DNA from: Radiobacillus deserti
GTDB lineage: Bacteria > Bacillota > Bacilli > Bacillales > Amphibacillaceae
Assembly: GCF_007301515.1 (NCBI RefSeq)
Contig: NZ_CP041666.1
Coordinates: 3,534,001 to 3,598,000 of the forward strand
Length of the DNA stretch: 64,000 nucleotides
Direction: 5' to 3'
Shown here: positions 36,211-46,053 of the stretch, one piece after another
Position numbering within the stretch: the first letter of the stretch is position 1
Layout of the letters: each line of letters starts with the position of its first letter
Program-made: the position numbers and the translations under genes
Notes under the pieces: generated by a model
The model's input: only the letters and a program-made list of their open reading frames with translations
Database searches by the model: none
What the model was told of the DNA's origin: nothing

Positions 36211-37041
36211 CTAAAAATTTACAATTGTTCGCTGGATAAATTCTACATCTAAGATTAAGCCTGGTAAAAAGGAATGAAATAAAGACACTAATCCCATGAT
36301 TCCTGCTATATCCTTCGGTTCATAGATTCCTTCCAGCTGGCTTCGATTTATGATAACCGGAAATGGCATATGGCGATGAGCTGCTTGAACAGCCCTTTTC
36401 TTTAAACGACTCTCTAAGATTGGGTAATTGCTGCTTTTCACAAACGGCTTTAGATAGTGCCACGTCTCCTTTAAAAAGGCGGGGTATCGTGCCAAGGCAC
36501 GAAAATCACTTGCTACATCCATCGCCTGATGGGTTTTTGCTATATCAAACAGTAGCGCTTGCAATGGAACATCCGCTTCGATTGGATGTAGTAAATCGAT
36601 TCTTGGAAACATTGGGTTGATTCCTGGCTCTATATACCCGATTTGCTTTCCACTACCTTTAATTGGTCGATTGCTTAAGGCTTCTATCCATGCAGACGTG
36701 ATTAACAGTAGCTTAGGATTCACGTAGCGAAAGATATCCACCGTACCTCTTATTTGTTCTAAGATATAAGTTGGATACGTTTGGCTCCATGGAAGAATTG
36801 GAATAACGGAGGATATACCCGGATACTGTAAACGAGATGCGGATTGCTCCATATTCACACTCAGCATATTTGGCCTCACTTGTTCCCATGCCAATTCTAA
36901 AAAAGTAGGATAATGCGCTAACGCACGAAACACAAAATTCACGACTGGTACTTTTAATACTTCTTTTATATCCTCATACACCTCTTTTATCCGTCCAGTA
37001 GCTTCGGACTCCAAAATTTCAGGAATGACGTATGTACGCAT
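36211..37041 (-). CDS. DehI-like halocarboxylic acid dehalogenase family protein
   Basis: 276 aa, a repeated fold: two similar halves start with VVNFVFRALAHYPTFLELAW and VASDFRALARYPAFLKETWH, a duplication characteristic of DehI-type helical proteins. In the true family the active site lies between the halves; whether it dehalogenates here cannot be read. ATG at 37041 after GGAGGAATCG. Confidence 0.75.
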   Translation of the reverse strand: MRTYVIPEILESEATGRIKEVYEDIKEVLKVPVVNFVFRALAHYPTFLELAWEQVRPNMLSVNMEQSASRLQYPGISSVIPILPWSQTYPTYILEQIRGTVDIFRYVNPKLLLITSAWIEALSNRPIKGSGKQIGYIEPGINPMFPRIDLLHPIEADVPLQALLFDIAKTHQAMDVASDFRALARYPAFLKETWHYLKPFVKSSNYPILESRLKKRAVQAAHRHMPFPVIINRSQLEGIYEPKDIAGIMGLVSLFHSFLPGLILDVEFIQRTIVNF

Positions 37042-37188
37042 GACGATTCCTCCATTTTTTCTAGGATACCTACATGTATATGGAAAAAGGACGGTGACTA
37101 TGAAGTCAAAATAGGCCAGTTCACTTGGTCCCGGTTTCTTTCTTTTTACATATCCTGTTACTGATTACCGATATAGGGGGAATTATTT

Positions 37189-38097
37189 GTGGATAGAATG
37201 GAGTCGGCGTATCGCACATCGATTTTGAATTGGTGTGCTGAGATTGAACAGACGTGGAAATCGGTCCGCGATCAGCTAGATGTGGATGAAACAAAACGAG
37301 CGAAATGGGAAAAGGATTTCTATGCCTTTAAACAGGAAGTAGAAGAGAACAATCGTTTCTTACAAGATGTAGAACTACAACGAAGTGCCTCTCACATCTA
37401 TCAATCCTTAAGTAGCTTTATGACTGGGAACAACGAATCTTCTGAACCTCACCAGGAAGAAGTGGGATCCGGAGTGCCGATTGGTGGACATACCTTACCT
37501 CCACTCCCTTATCCTTATGATGCTTTAGAACCTGTCATTTCCGAGGAGATTATGAGACTACACCATGATGTACATCACCAAGGCTATGTAGACGGATTAA
37601 ATAAAGCGGAGAAGAAAATGCAAGAAGCTCGAACAAAAGGTGATTTTGATTTAATTAAGCACTGGGAACGTGAAGCAGCGTTTAACGGTTCTGGGCATTA
37701 TTTACACACGATTTTTTGGGATATTATGAGTCCGGATGGTGGCGGTAAACCGTCTGGCAGTCTATTAGCCGAAATCAAGCGTTCTTTTGGAAGCTTTGAT
37801 GCATTTAAAAAGCATTTTTCAGAGGCTGCTAAAAAGGTGGAAGCTGTTGGTTGGGCCATTTTAGTATGGGCTCCTCGTGCCCACCGTCTAGAAATTCTTA
37901 CTGCAGAAAAACATCAAAACCTTACACAGTGGGATACGATTCCTTTGCTCGTATTAGATGTATGGGAGCACGCTTATTACCTGCAATATAAAACGAAGCG
38001 AGGAGACTATGTAGACAACTGGTGGAAGGTGGTCAACTGGCCAGCAGTGGAGAAACGGTTTGAAGAAGCGAAGAAGTTGAAATGGGAACCTTTTTAA
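37189..38097 (+). CDS. Fe/Mn superoxide dismutase with N-terminal extension (SodF type)
   Basis: 302 aa; the SOD core starts near residue 100 (LPPLPYPYDALEPVIS). Metal ligands are visible: MRLHHDVHHQGYVDG (His), FNGSGHYLHTIFWD (His), VLDVWEHAYYLQYK (Asp and His). The extra ~100 N-terminal residues, helical and charged, match the longer Bacillus SodF/SodA2-like proteins. GTG start after a GGGGGAAT site. It detoxifies superoxide. Confidence 0.92.
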   Translation: MDRMESAYRTSILNWCAEIEQTWKSVRDQLDVDETKRAKWEKDFYAFKQEVEENNRFLQDVELQRSASHIYQSLSSFMTGNNESSEPHQEEVGSGVPIGGHTLPPLPYPYDALEPVISEEIMRLHHDVHHQGYVDGLNKAEKKMQEARTKGDFDLIKHWEREAAFNGSGHYLHTIFWDIMSPDGGGKPSGSLLAEIKRSFGSFDAFKKHFSEAAKKVEAVGWAILVWAPRAHRLEILTAEKHQNLTQWDTIPLLVLDVWEHAYYLQYKTKRGDYVDNWWKVVNWPAVEKRFEEAKKLKWEPF

Positions 38098-38121
38098 ATT
38101 CTTGTTCACCTGGAATGTAGA

Positions 38122-38149
38122 GGGTGTCCAACATTGCGACACCCTTTTA
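38122..38149 (+). terminator. Terminator after the superoxide dismutase gene
   Basis: GGGTGTC / GACACCC with a 9-nt loop, followed by TTTTAT. Confidence 0.75.
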
Positions 38150-38173
38150 TATCATGATGTTAGCGTCTTTACC

Positions 38174-39130
38174 TTATAGATGAGAAACTACACATTCTAG
38201 CTGTCCAGCTAGATGGTAGTGATGAACGCCATTAGGCAAAATGAAATGATCTCCTTTTTGTATCTCTTGCACCTTTCCATCTACCGTAATCCAACCTTGC
38301 CCCTCTACAACACTCACTTGTAAAAAGTCATCGTCCATCGTCATATCCGCTTCCCCGTCCAAATCCCAATGATACACTGTAAAATACTGTTCCTTTACTA
38401 GTCGCTTCGATGTTAATCCACCAAAGTAGCTAACTTCTTGTTCTACCTCTACTTCCTTATGTGGAACCGTTGAAACAGCAATGGCAGAATCCAAATGTAG
38501 TTCTCTTGTGTTCCCTTGGCCATCAGTCCGATCATAATCATAAACACGATAGGTGATATCTGAGCTTTGCTGTGTCTCCAAAATAACAATTCCTTTTCCT
38601 ATGGCATGAATCGTACCACTAGGAACGTAGATAAAGTCTCCTGCTTGCACCGGAACTTTTCTTAGTAAGGAATCCCACCTTCCATCCGCTACCATTTGTT
38701 CAAACTCTTCTTTTGTAGAGGCATGATGACCAAAGATAATTTCTGCTCCTTCTTCGGCTTGAAGCACATACCAGCATTCCGTTTTTCCGTACGGTTGGTT
38801 TTCAACCTCTCTCGCGTAAGCATCATCTGGATGAACCTGTACGGAAAGGTCATTTGCTGCATCTAAGATTTTGATAAGTAACGGATATTCTCCCGTTTGA
38901 TCTTGTGACCTTCCAAAAAGCTCCCCGTGGTTTTCCCACGCTTCTTTTAACGTCTTTCCTTGTAAAGGCCCATTTAAAATCTCACTTGGTCCGTTCGGAT
39001 GGGCAGAAATGACCCAAGCCTCTCCTGTACGTGCATAAGGAATGTCATAACCAAATTCTGTGTTCAGCTTTTGACCACCCCATATTCTTTCTTGAAAGAC
39101 TGGCTTTAGAAACATTGGTTCATTGTACAT
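38174..39130 (-). CDS. manA: Mannose-6-phosphate isomerase, class I
   Basis: 318 aa from the ATG with AAGGAGG (an ATG at 39157 lacks a site). Interconverts mannose-6-P and fructose-6-P. Zinc-binding motif: QVHPDDAYA, KTECWYVL, and VPSGTIHAIGKG. Last gene of the mannoside operon: its start lies 12 bp inside the 39142 stop region of the sugar kinase. Bacillus-type ManA size. Confidence 0.95.
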   Translation of the reverse strand: MYNEPMFLKPVFQERIWGGQKLNTEFGYDIPYARTGEAWVISAHPNGPSEILNGPLQGKTLKEAWENHGELFGRSQDQTGEYPLLIKILDAANDLSVQVHPDDAYAREVENQPYGKTECWYVLQAEEGAEIIFGHHASTKEEFEQMVADGRWDSLLRKVPVQAGDFIYVPSGTIHAIGKGIVILETQQSSDITYRVYDYDRTDGQGNTRELHLDSAIAVSTVPHKEVEVEQEVSYFGGLTSKRLVKEQYFTVYHWDLDGEADMTMDDDFLQVSVVEGQGWITVDGKVQEIQKGDHFILPNGVHHYHLAGQLECVVSHL

Positions 39131-39141
39131 GGTTATCCTCC

Positions 39142-40050
39142 TTATTGATTCAGACAAAGTCCCGCTGCTCCAACTACTCCTGCATTTTGATCAAGCTGCG
39201 CTGGTACAATTTCGGTTTTTCGTCCATCTGGGTTTAATGCATATTGACTCACATAATCTCTAACTGCTTTAAATAGTGGTTCTCCTACTTTAGAAACGCC
39301 ACCGCCGATAATAATTTTTTCTGGATCTAACGTATTAATTACCGATACACAGGCTACTCCAATGATTCGAAAAACATCATTAATATACGGCTTTATTACC
39401 TCGTCGCCTGCATGATAGCGCTCAAATACCTGTTGCGTGGTGAGTTCTTCTCCAGCTAATTCAGACCCTCTACGAGCTATCGCCGTCCCCGACGCGATAT
39501 ATTCCAAGCAGCCATATTGACCACATGGGCATTGTCCATAGGACGGATCGACAACGGTATGGCCGATATCTCCTGCGTTACCTCGGGATCCACCTAGAAG
39601 CTTTCCTTCTGCGAAGATTCCTGCACCAATTCCTGTACTAATCGTCATATAAGCAAAATCTTCATTCTCTTTAGCAGCACCGAGCCACTTTTCAGCCATG
39701 GCTGCTGCATTAGCATCATTTTCAAGCGTGACAGGTATGTTAAAATACTCCTTCACTTGTTGAACAATCGGCACGTTTCTCCAGTTTTCTAAGTTCGGTG
39801 GGTATGTGATGATTCCATTTTTACTGTCTAGTGGCCCTGGTGAACCAATACCGATTCCTTTTATATCCGATAATGCCATTCTTGTTTCCTTTATAAGCTC
39901 TTCTATTTTTTGATTAATCCGGTCAATCATCTCAGAAGGAGCAACCGATTTATCGGTAGGAATGACGTCTTCTTTTAAAATCCTACCGCTTGTCTCTACG
40001 ACTGCAATTGCAACCTTTGTACCACCAATATCAACACCTACTGCATTCAT
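39142..40050 (-). CDS. ROK family sugar kinase (glucokinase/fructokinase type)
   Basis: 302 aa. ATP phosphate motif VGVDIGGTKVAIAV, GIGSPGPLD, ENDANAAAMAE, STGIGAGIF and the ROK zinc motif CPCGQYGCLEYIASG. It phosphorylates a hexose released from mannosides or a related sugar; substrate not decidable from sequence. Between alpha-mannosidase and manA, so likely mannose or fructose kinase of this operon. Confidence 0.9.
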   Translation of the reverse strand: MNAVGVDIGGTKVAIAVVETSGRILKEDVIPTDKSVAPSEMIDRINQKIEELIKETRMALSDIKGIGIGSPGPLDSKNGIITYPPNLENWRNVPIVQQVKEYFNIPVTLENDANAAAMAEKWLGAAKENEDFAYMTISTGIGAGIFAEGKLLGGSRGNAGDIGHTVVDPSYGQCPCGQYGCLEYIASGTAIARRGSELAGEELTTQQVFERYHAGDEVIKPYINDVFRIIGVACVSVINTLDPEKIIIGGGVSKVGEPLFKAVRDYVSQYALNPDGRKTEIVPAQLDQNAGVVGAAGLCLNQ

Positions 40051-40062
40051 AGTTCCACCTCT

Positions 40063-43000
40063 TTATTTCGTTAAATCAATTAAAAATGTTTTAATTTCAT
40101 ATGGCTTGATGAAAAAACGAATGGATTCCGTTGCTTGTTTTTCGCCGACTTCTTTTTCCATCAAATCACTTTCTTGCCACTGGTTAATGGCAAAGTTACT
40201 GCGAAGTTCCACTTCTCCACGTTCTCCCGTGAATTCATGCAGTCTCACAACCAATTGATTGCTGTCTTCTGCTTTTTTTACTGCATCTATCAGGACATGG
40301 TCCTTCGACAGCTCGAAAAGTGAAGCTGGACTATCAAGCAATTGGCCCTCTAACGGTTGCAATGGCTGGTTTAAATCCCATGCTTCTTGAACTGTTTGCC
40401 CATCTATCCAATCCCCTTGGTGTGGCAATAAAGAATACGTGAACGTATGTTTTCCTTGGTCTTGCGTACGATCTGGGAATTGTGCTGATTTAAGTAACGT
40501 TAACCGCATAACATAATCTTTAATGTCATAGCCATACTTACTATCATTTAGTAAGCTAACCCCATAGCCTTTCTCCGATAAGTCTGCCCACTGATGTGCT
40601 GCGGTTTCAAACTTGGCAAAGTCCCAGCTCGTATTCCAATGCGTTGGACGTTTTACATTTCCAAACTGAATATCGTAGGTCGCCTCGGTGGAACGAACAT
40701 CCACTGGGAAAGCGACTTTTAATAATTGATTCGTCTCCTGCCAGTCTACACATGTTTGAAAGTCAATCCGTCTGGAATCTGCATATACAATCATGTCTTG
40801 GGTTATGATCGATTGAAGATAGGTCCATTCAAATCGAATGATAGCTCGTAACCCATTCTCTTCGATAATCTCCACGGAATTTAGCTGGTTGACCGTTCGT
40901 TGCTTTTCTTGATAAAACACGTCAATATCCCATGCATCCCAAAACATTGGTTTATCCTCAAATACTTGGAGCTGATTAGCGGTTTCCTTTTCTTTTAAAA
41001 CACTTCGTTTCGCTTTTACATCCCATAACTTCGATAGTTGACCTTGCTCATTCCACTCTATGTCATAAAATGGTGTACGAATACTGGATGAGCCTATATG
41101 GAATGGAGAGCTAGTCGATGGTGTTTCTTCCGATTCCTTATAACGAATCGTTGTTACGCCAACGGAAGGAACATCTTCTAGGGAAACCATCCATCCGTCT
41201 TTTGTTTTTGCTGCTTGTAGGACATCACCTGATGCATCAACCCAGACTCCTGATCCTTTTTGTTCAGGCAACATAACTAGCCCTTTTCGCTTCCAAGAGG
41301 CATCATTTAGTATCGTATAAACGCTTTCCTTGTTTATAAATTCGTGCTGAATGGTTTCTATCGCTTCGTTGGCTAACGATTCCGCTTCCGATAATTCCTC
41401 GCGACTATCTTCATACACTTCTTGGATAGAGGAACCTGGAATGATATCGTGGAACTGATTACGCAATAGTATTTTCCAAGCATTAAAAAGATTCTCCGTT
41501 GGGTAATGAGACCAATTTTGCTTCACTAAGCTTGTTAGAGAACCTAGTAGCTCCACTTTTCGGAAGGCTAACTCCAGCTTCCGATTCATTTTTTTGTTAT
41601 AGGCTTGGCTCGTATAGGTTCCCCGGTGATATTCTAAGTAAAGCTCTCCATCCCACGTATGGACGTAGTGATCCGTTGATTTTATTTGCTCATGTAATTG
41701 ATCAAAGAATGCCCCCGCTTTTCCTGTTTTTACATGTGGCAATCCCGGCATCTGATCCAACCGTCTTCGCATTTCTAGCATTTCGCGGTTAACACCACCG
41801 CCGCCATCTCCATATCCGTAAGAGATGAGTAGCTCGTTGGTTAAGTCCTTGTCTCGATACACATCCCAAATTCCTTGTACAGTCTCCGCTAATAGCTCTC
41901 CGTTATACGTATATTGCCAGCCTTTGTTTCCGGGAATCGGTGTTGTAATGAAGTGAGTCAAAATTTCTGTCCCATCCATTCCTCTCCATTTAAACGTATC
42001 ATGAGGCATACGATTGTATTGGTTCCAACTAATTTTAGTCGTCATAAACGTTTCTATTCCGGACTTTTTCAAAATTTGTGGTAATGCCCAGCTATACCCA
42101 AATACATCTGGTAACCATAAATACTTGCTGTCCACAATGAATTCTTGCTTTAAGAATCTAGTCCCGTGCAGGAGTTGACGGACAAATGACTCGCCTGCAG
42201 GGATATTACAATCTGGTTCCAGCCACATGGCCCCTTCCGCTTCCCACCGTCCTTCCTGGATACGTGCTTTGATTTTTTCATAAAGCTCTGGATAGTCTTG
42301 TTTGATATATTCATAGAGCTGTGGCTGGGACTGTAGAAAGATATACTCCGGATACATCTCCATCAACCGTAGAACGGTAGAAAAAGAACGAGCTGCTTTT
42401 TCTCTTGTATGCTTAAGTCTCCACAGCCATGCTACATCTATATGGGTATGACCAATGGTCCGAATTACAATAGGATGCTGTTTCCCGATTTGTTCTAAAG
42501 CGTCTGATAGGAAAGTACGTGCTTCCTCTACAGATTGATAGAACCTATCCGAGCCTGGATATGACCAATCGATAAATTGATAGGTTTTATTGACTGCTTG
42601 TAATAGCTGCTTATGCTCAGGACTATGCTCACTTAATACGGTCAATGTTTGAAGAACAGCCTTACTCGTAAAATAAAGATCATCGGTTGCTTCGTGTAAG
42701 ATTGCTAGCTGTGCTTGTTGGATTTTGTGATCGTGCTCATAGGGAGCCCTTCCTCTTCCTTCTAGACCCTCTAAGCCAGACCAAAGTCGAAACGTAAGAT
42801 CAACGTTGGTTCCAATATGCTCTTCTTTAAAGAAAACTTCTTCATGATTCGTATCTACCCCTTGAAATGGTTCTCCATTTACATAAAGAAGGGACTCAAA
42901 ACCAGAGTTGTGTCCACCACCTGTTCGTCCAAAATTAAACAGACCAACAACCTTTTTCCCTTTCCAATTTGCAGGAATGATTACTTGTTTTCTCAACCAA

Positions 43001-43197
43001 ATATACGTGTCTCTTCCTGTCCAGAAATCGCCCACTCGAATCGTATTCCAGTTGCCTCCCTGTGGTGGCTTTGCTCCTACTCTTCCGTCTACATCTTCTT
43101 GAAAGTCCAACACTTCAAGATTTTGTATCTGTTCATAACGGTAGGTTGCTAATTCCTTTACTCTTGCCTCCAATTTCTTTTCCGTCCAAAACATCAT
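40063..43197 (-). CDS. Alpha-mannosidase, glycoside hydrolase family 38
   Basis: 1044 aa, the family's full length. Active-site blocks: IGHTHIDVAWLWRLKHTREK (zinc His/Asp) and LPDVFGYSWALPQI with the nucleophile Asp. A central three-helix region and C-terminal beta domain follow (e.g. WDAWDIDVFYQE). Cytoplasmic (no signal peptide): cleaves alpha-mannosides imported from outside or derived from glycoproteins. Coupled to the ROK kinase (12 bp gap). Confidence 0.95.
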   Translation of the reverse strand: MMFWTEKKLEARVKELATYRYEQIQNLEVLDFQEDVDGRVGAKPPQGGNWNTIRVGDFWTGRDTYIWLRKQVIIPANWKGKKVVGLFNFGRTGGGHNSGFESLLYVNGEPFQGVDTNHEEVFFKEEHIGTNVDLTFRLWSGLEGLEGRGRAPYEHDHKIQQAQLAILHEATDDLYFTSKAVLQTLTVLSEHSPEHKQLLQAVNKTYQFIDWSYPGSDRFYQSVEEARTFLSDALEQIGKQHPIVIRTIGHTHIDVAWLWRLKHTREKAARSFSTVLRLMEMYPEYIFLQSQPQLYEYIKQDYPELYEKIKARIQEGRWEAEGAMWLEPDCNIPAGESFVRQLLHGTRFLKQEFIVDSKYLWLPDVFGYSWALPQILKKSGIETFMTTKISWNQYNRMPHDTFKWRGMDGTEILTHFITTPIPGNKGWQYTYNGELLAETVQGIWDVYRDKDLTNELLISYGYGDGGGGVNREMLEMRRRLDQMPGLPHVKTGKAGAFFDQLHEQIKSTDHYVHTWDGELYLEYHRGTYTSQAYNKKMNRKLELAFRKVELLGSLTSLVKQNWSHYPTENLFNAWKILLRNQFHDIIPGSSIQEVYEDSREELSEAESLANEAIETIQHEFINKESVYTILNDASWKRKGLVMLPEQKGSGVWVDASGDVLQAAKTKDGWMVSLEDVPSVGVTTIRYKESEETPSTSSPFHIGSSSIRTPFYDIEWNEQGQLSKLWDVKAKRSVLKEKETANQLQVFEDKPMFWDAWDIDVFYQEKQRTVNQLNSVEIIEENGLRAIIRFEWTYLQSIITQDMIVYADSRRIDFQTCVDWQETNQLLKVAFPVDVRSTEATYDIQFGNVKRPTHWNTSWDFAKFETAAHQWADLSEKGYGVSLLNDSKYGYDIKDYVMRLTLLKSAQFPDRTQDQGKHTFTYSLLPHQGDWIDGQTVQEAWDLNQPLQPLEGQLLDSPASLFELSKDHVLIDAVKKAEDSNQLVVRLHEFTGERGEVELRSNFAINQWQESDLMEKEVGEKQATESIRFFIKPYEIKTFLIDLTK

Positions 43198-43206
43198 TTT
43201 TCCCCC

Positions 43207-44385
43207 TTATTTAGGTTGGCGTATAAATTGTTCTGGATGTTCAAAAACATGCTGTAGGATAACGGCTGCAGCTCCTATTAGAGGAGCATGGTCCTGAAAC
43301 ACCGAAACAGATATATCCGGTACTCCATTTTCTCGAGTAAAACATCTTTCTGATATTATATTTTTCACACTTTCTGCCATGGGCGGATATCCATTAATTA
43401 AGGCACCACCCAATATCACTTCTGCGGGGTTTAACATGTTTACTGCGTTCGTAATACCAGTTGCGAGATAGGACGTTACCGTTTCCAGTTCCTTTTGTAA
43501 CACTTCATTACCGTTCCTCGCTTCTTGCATAATTGCATCCATTAACATGGAGGGTCTGTTTCGCTCTAATGCGATACCAGAAGCATAAAGCTCTAAACAA
43601 CCTATGTTTCCACATCGACAAATCGGACCGTGTATATCTACGGTTGCATGTCCTAGTTCACCTGCACCATTTAAGAAACCTCGGTAAATGGAACCATTAA
43701 ATAGGATGCCGCCTCCAGTTCCTCTATCCGCAAACACATACAGCATGTTCGGTTTACGATTTGCAAACCAATACTCTCCTAATGCTGCTGCATCGGCGTC
43801 CTTTTCTAAACGCGCTTCAACTCCATAACGTGTTTTAAGTAAATCACGAATCTCTACTCCATCTAAGCCGGTTAAATTAGGGGGAGACAACAGCACACCT
43901 TTTTCGGCATGCAAAGGACCAGGACTGGCAATCCCTATTCCAATCACCTCTTGCTTATTAGGCAGAGTTTTTTCAAAAACAGAATCAACCAATTCATAAA
44001 TCGTACCCAAGTCGACTTGAAAGGTTCCATCTTCTTTCCGTACATGATGCTCTGATTCTGCATACACGACTTCACCTGAAACATTAATTAAAGCAGCTGT
44101 CGTGCTTGCTACGGCAATATCCACAGAAATAACATGATATCGCTCGTCAGCTAATTGATATAAAATCGGTTTTCTTCCTCCACTCGATTGTCCATAACCT
44201 GCTTCCACAATCCACTCTGATTCCATTAGTTCCTGAACAATATTAGAGACCGTTGCGAATGTAAGCTTCGTAATGGGAACGAGCTCAGCCTTGGAAATAG
44301 GCTTATAGCGATGGATAGCATGGAGAACCGTGGAACGATTTAAACGTTTCATACTATCAGAATTGCCTCCAACGGGTTGACGCAT
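43207..44385 (-). CDS. ROK-family transcriptional regulator of the mannoside operon
   Basis: 392 aa. N-terminal winged HTH (STVLHAIHRYKPISKAELVP and LTFATVSNIVQELMES), then a sugar-kinase-like ROK domain with IGIGIASPGPLH, KDADAAALGEYW and the zinc motif CRCGNIGCLELYASG. NagC/XylR type, a repressor relieved by its sugar. First gene of the operon, 9 bp before the alpha-mannosidase gene; probably autoregulated together with it. Confidence 0.92.
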   Translation of the reverse strand: MRQPVGGNSDSMKRLNRSTVLHAIHRYKPISKAELVPITKLTFATVSNIVQELMESEWIVEAGYGQSSGGRKPILYQLADERYHVISVDIAVASTTAALINVSGEVVYAESEHHVRKEDGTFQVDLGTIYELVDSVFEKTLPNKQEVIGIGIASPGPLHAEKGVLLSPPNLTGLDGVEIRDLLKTRYGVEARLEKDADAAALGEYWFANRKPNMLYVFADRGTGGGILFNGSIYRGFLNGAGELGHATVDIHGPICRCGNIGCLELYASGIALERNRPSMLMDAIMQEARNGNEVLQKELETVTSYLATGITNAVNMLNPAEVILGGALINGYPPMAESVKNIISERCFTRENGVPDISVSVFQDHAPLIGAAAVILQHVFEHPEQFIRQPK

Positions 44386-44489
44386 CTTTTGTCCCTCCTA
44401 ACTTCTTAAAACGATTTGAATAAGTTAAGTGTATCGTTATCATCTCCTTAATTCAATCCTTATGGGAGAATTACTTAATTTTCACACAG

Positions 44490-44684
44490 TTATACACAGT
44501 ATTGTACACAAATCAGTGGAAAACCTAGTTATTATTCACATGTAAACAAGTTATGCACAGAGTTATCCACATAATCACATTTTTTGTTCTTTATTTAGTG
44601 GAGGAGCATATGTTCGACACCATATGTGGTCAGTTATCCTCATATTCATCCACAGACTGTGAATAAAATTGTCACTTATACACA
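44490..44684. promoter_or_regulatory. DnaA-box cluster (six exact boxes)
   Basis: Exact matches to TTATNCACA at 44490, 44532, 44551, 44563 (the perfect TTATCCACA) and 44676 on the plus strand and at 44658-44666 on the minus strand, plus one-mismatch boxes at 44502 (TTGTACACA) and 44646 (TCATCCACA). Six to eight boxes in 195 bp is far above chance. It lies between the mannoside regulator and htrA, near the replication origin region. Confidence 0.75.
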
Positions 44685-44701
44685 TATTTTTGCTACAAAA
44701 A

Positions 44702-44734
44702 AGGACTTGTGGAGATAGTTTCTCCACAAGTCCT
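44702..44734 (-). terminator. Terminator after htrA
   Basis: AGGACTTGTGGAGA / TCTCCACAAGTCCT, 14-bp perfect stem with a 5-nt loop and minus-strand TTTTTTG. The rest of 44386-44701 holds the DnaA-box cluster and no gene. Confidence 0.9.
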
Positions 44735-44744
44735 CTGTTATCCT

Positions 44745-45968
44745 TTAATAATCTTGAGAACCTAACGTAACGGTTGTTTCTTGTTTCTCTCCATCACGAT
44801 AGAAGGTAACATTCATTTGTTGACCAGGTTTTTTTTCTTGATACAGATGCTTTCTTAAATCAATAATGTCTTCAATTGGTTCCCCATCCAGATGAGTTAT
44901 AACATCTAATTCTTCCAGACCCGCCTGATCTGCTGGTGACATTGGCTCAATACTTCTTAAATAGATACCACCTTTTACCGTGTCGGGTAAACGAAGATCC
45001 TGTTTCCACTCAATCTGTGCAAGTTCGTTTAAGGAATAGGCTTCCACACCTAAATAAGCTCTCGTTACTTTACCTTCTGTTTCCAGCTGCCGAATAATCG
45101 GTAGCGCATCATCAATCGGAATGGCAAAGCCAATTCCTTCTACAGACGACTGGGCAATCTTCATCGAATTAATTCCAATTAACTTTCCTTGTAAATTGAT
45201 TAGAGCTCCTCCACTATTACCCGGGTTGATAGCTGCATCGGTTTGGATAACTTCTGCTTGCCAGTCGGCACGACCATCCATGTCAAAATCCTGTGGTATC
45301 GCACGTTTCTTTCCGCTAATAATACCTTCGGTTACAGATCCAGCAAACATAAGGCCTAATGGATTTCCGATTGCGATAGCAGGCTCTCCTACTTTAACAC
45401 TTTCGGATTCTCCCAATTCAATAACATTTTCTATCTCGGAGCCATCCATTTCTAGTACGGCCAAATCTGTAAATAGGTCGCTACCTCTTATCTGTGCCTG
45501 TATATGCGTATTATCCGATAACACGACTTCTACTTCATCTGCCCCTTCGATAACGTGGTGATTTGTTACTACATAAGCTTTTCCATCTTCCTTTTTATAA
45601 ATTACACCAGAGCCTGTACCAGCTTCTGTTGCGTCTCCACCTTCCATCCAAAAGCCTTCTTGTGATTGATAATTGACAACCCCTACCACAGCTGGTGTCA
45701 CATCTCCCACAACATGAGTGATTTGAGAGGAAACATCTACATTCACTTGCTGCAACGGTCCTGATGGAGTGGAGCCTCCATCTCCTTGCATAATTTCATT
45801 TCCATTATCCGTTTTCGTATATGGTAATAAATTGGATTCTATCAATGCTGGCAAAGCAAGCACTACAATTAATGCACCTACAATCGCTCCGATAAACGTA
45901 GATAAAATCCAAGCACCTCGAACTCCTCTGGAGCGTCTAGGTCTGTAATGATCATCATAATACCCCAT
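44745..45968 (-). CDS. htrA: HtrA-like membrane-anchored serine protease
   Basis: 407 aa: N-terminal cytoplasmic tail, one transmembrane helix (about 20-42), trypsin-like protease domain and a PDZ domain. Catalytic residues: VTNHHVIEG (His), TDLAVLEM (Asp), GNSGGALI (Ser). PDZ: ILRSIEPMSPADQAGLEE-like segment near 320-350. Degrades misfolded proteins at the membrane outer face; YycK/HtrC of bacilli, downstream of walJ as expected. Gap to walJ is 85 bp. Confidence 0.95.
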   Translation of the reverse strand: MGYYDDHYRPRRSRGVRGAWILSTFIGAIVGALIVVLALPALIESNLLPYTKTDNGNEIMQGDGGSTPSGPLQQVNVDVSSQITHVVGDVTPAVVGVVNYQSQEGFWMEGGDATEAGTGSGVIYKKEDGKAYVVTNHHVIEGADEVEVVLSDNTHIQAQIRGSDLFTDLAVLEMDGSEIENVIELGESESVKVGEPAIAIGNPLGLMFAGSVTEGIISGKKRAIPQDFDMDGRADWQAEVIQTDAAINPGNSGGALINLQGKLIGINSMKIAQSSVEGIGFAIPIDDALPIIRQLETEGKVTRAYLGVEAYSLNELAQIEWKQDLRLPDTVKGGIYLRSIEPMSPADQAGLEELDVITHLDGEPIEDIIDLRKHLYQEKKPGQQMNVTFYRDGEKQETTVTLGSQDY

Positions 45969-46053
45969 AAGACCAATCCTTTCTGTCTGGACTTCATTAG
46001 ACAGTAATCCGTTCTAAGGACAACGGTTCTAGTATTACCGGATGGGATTACTC

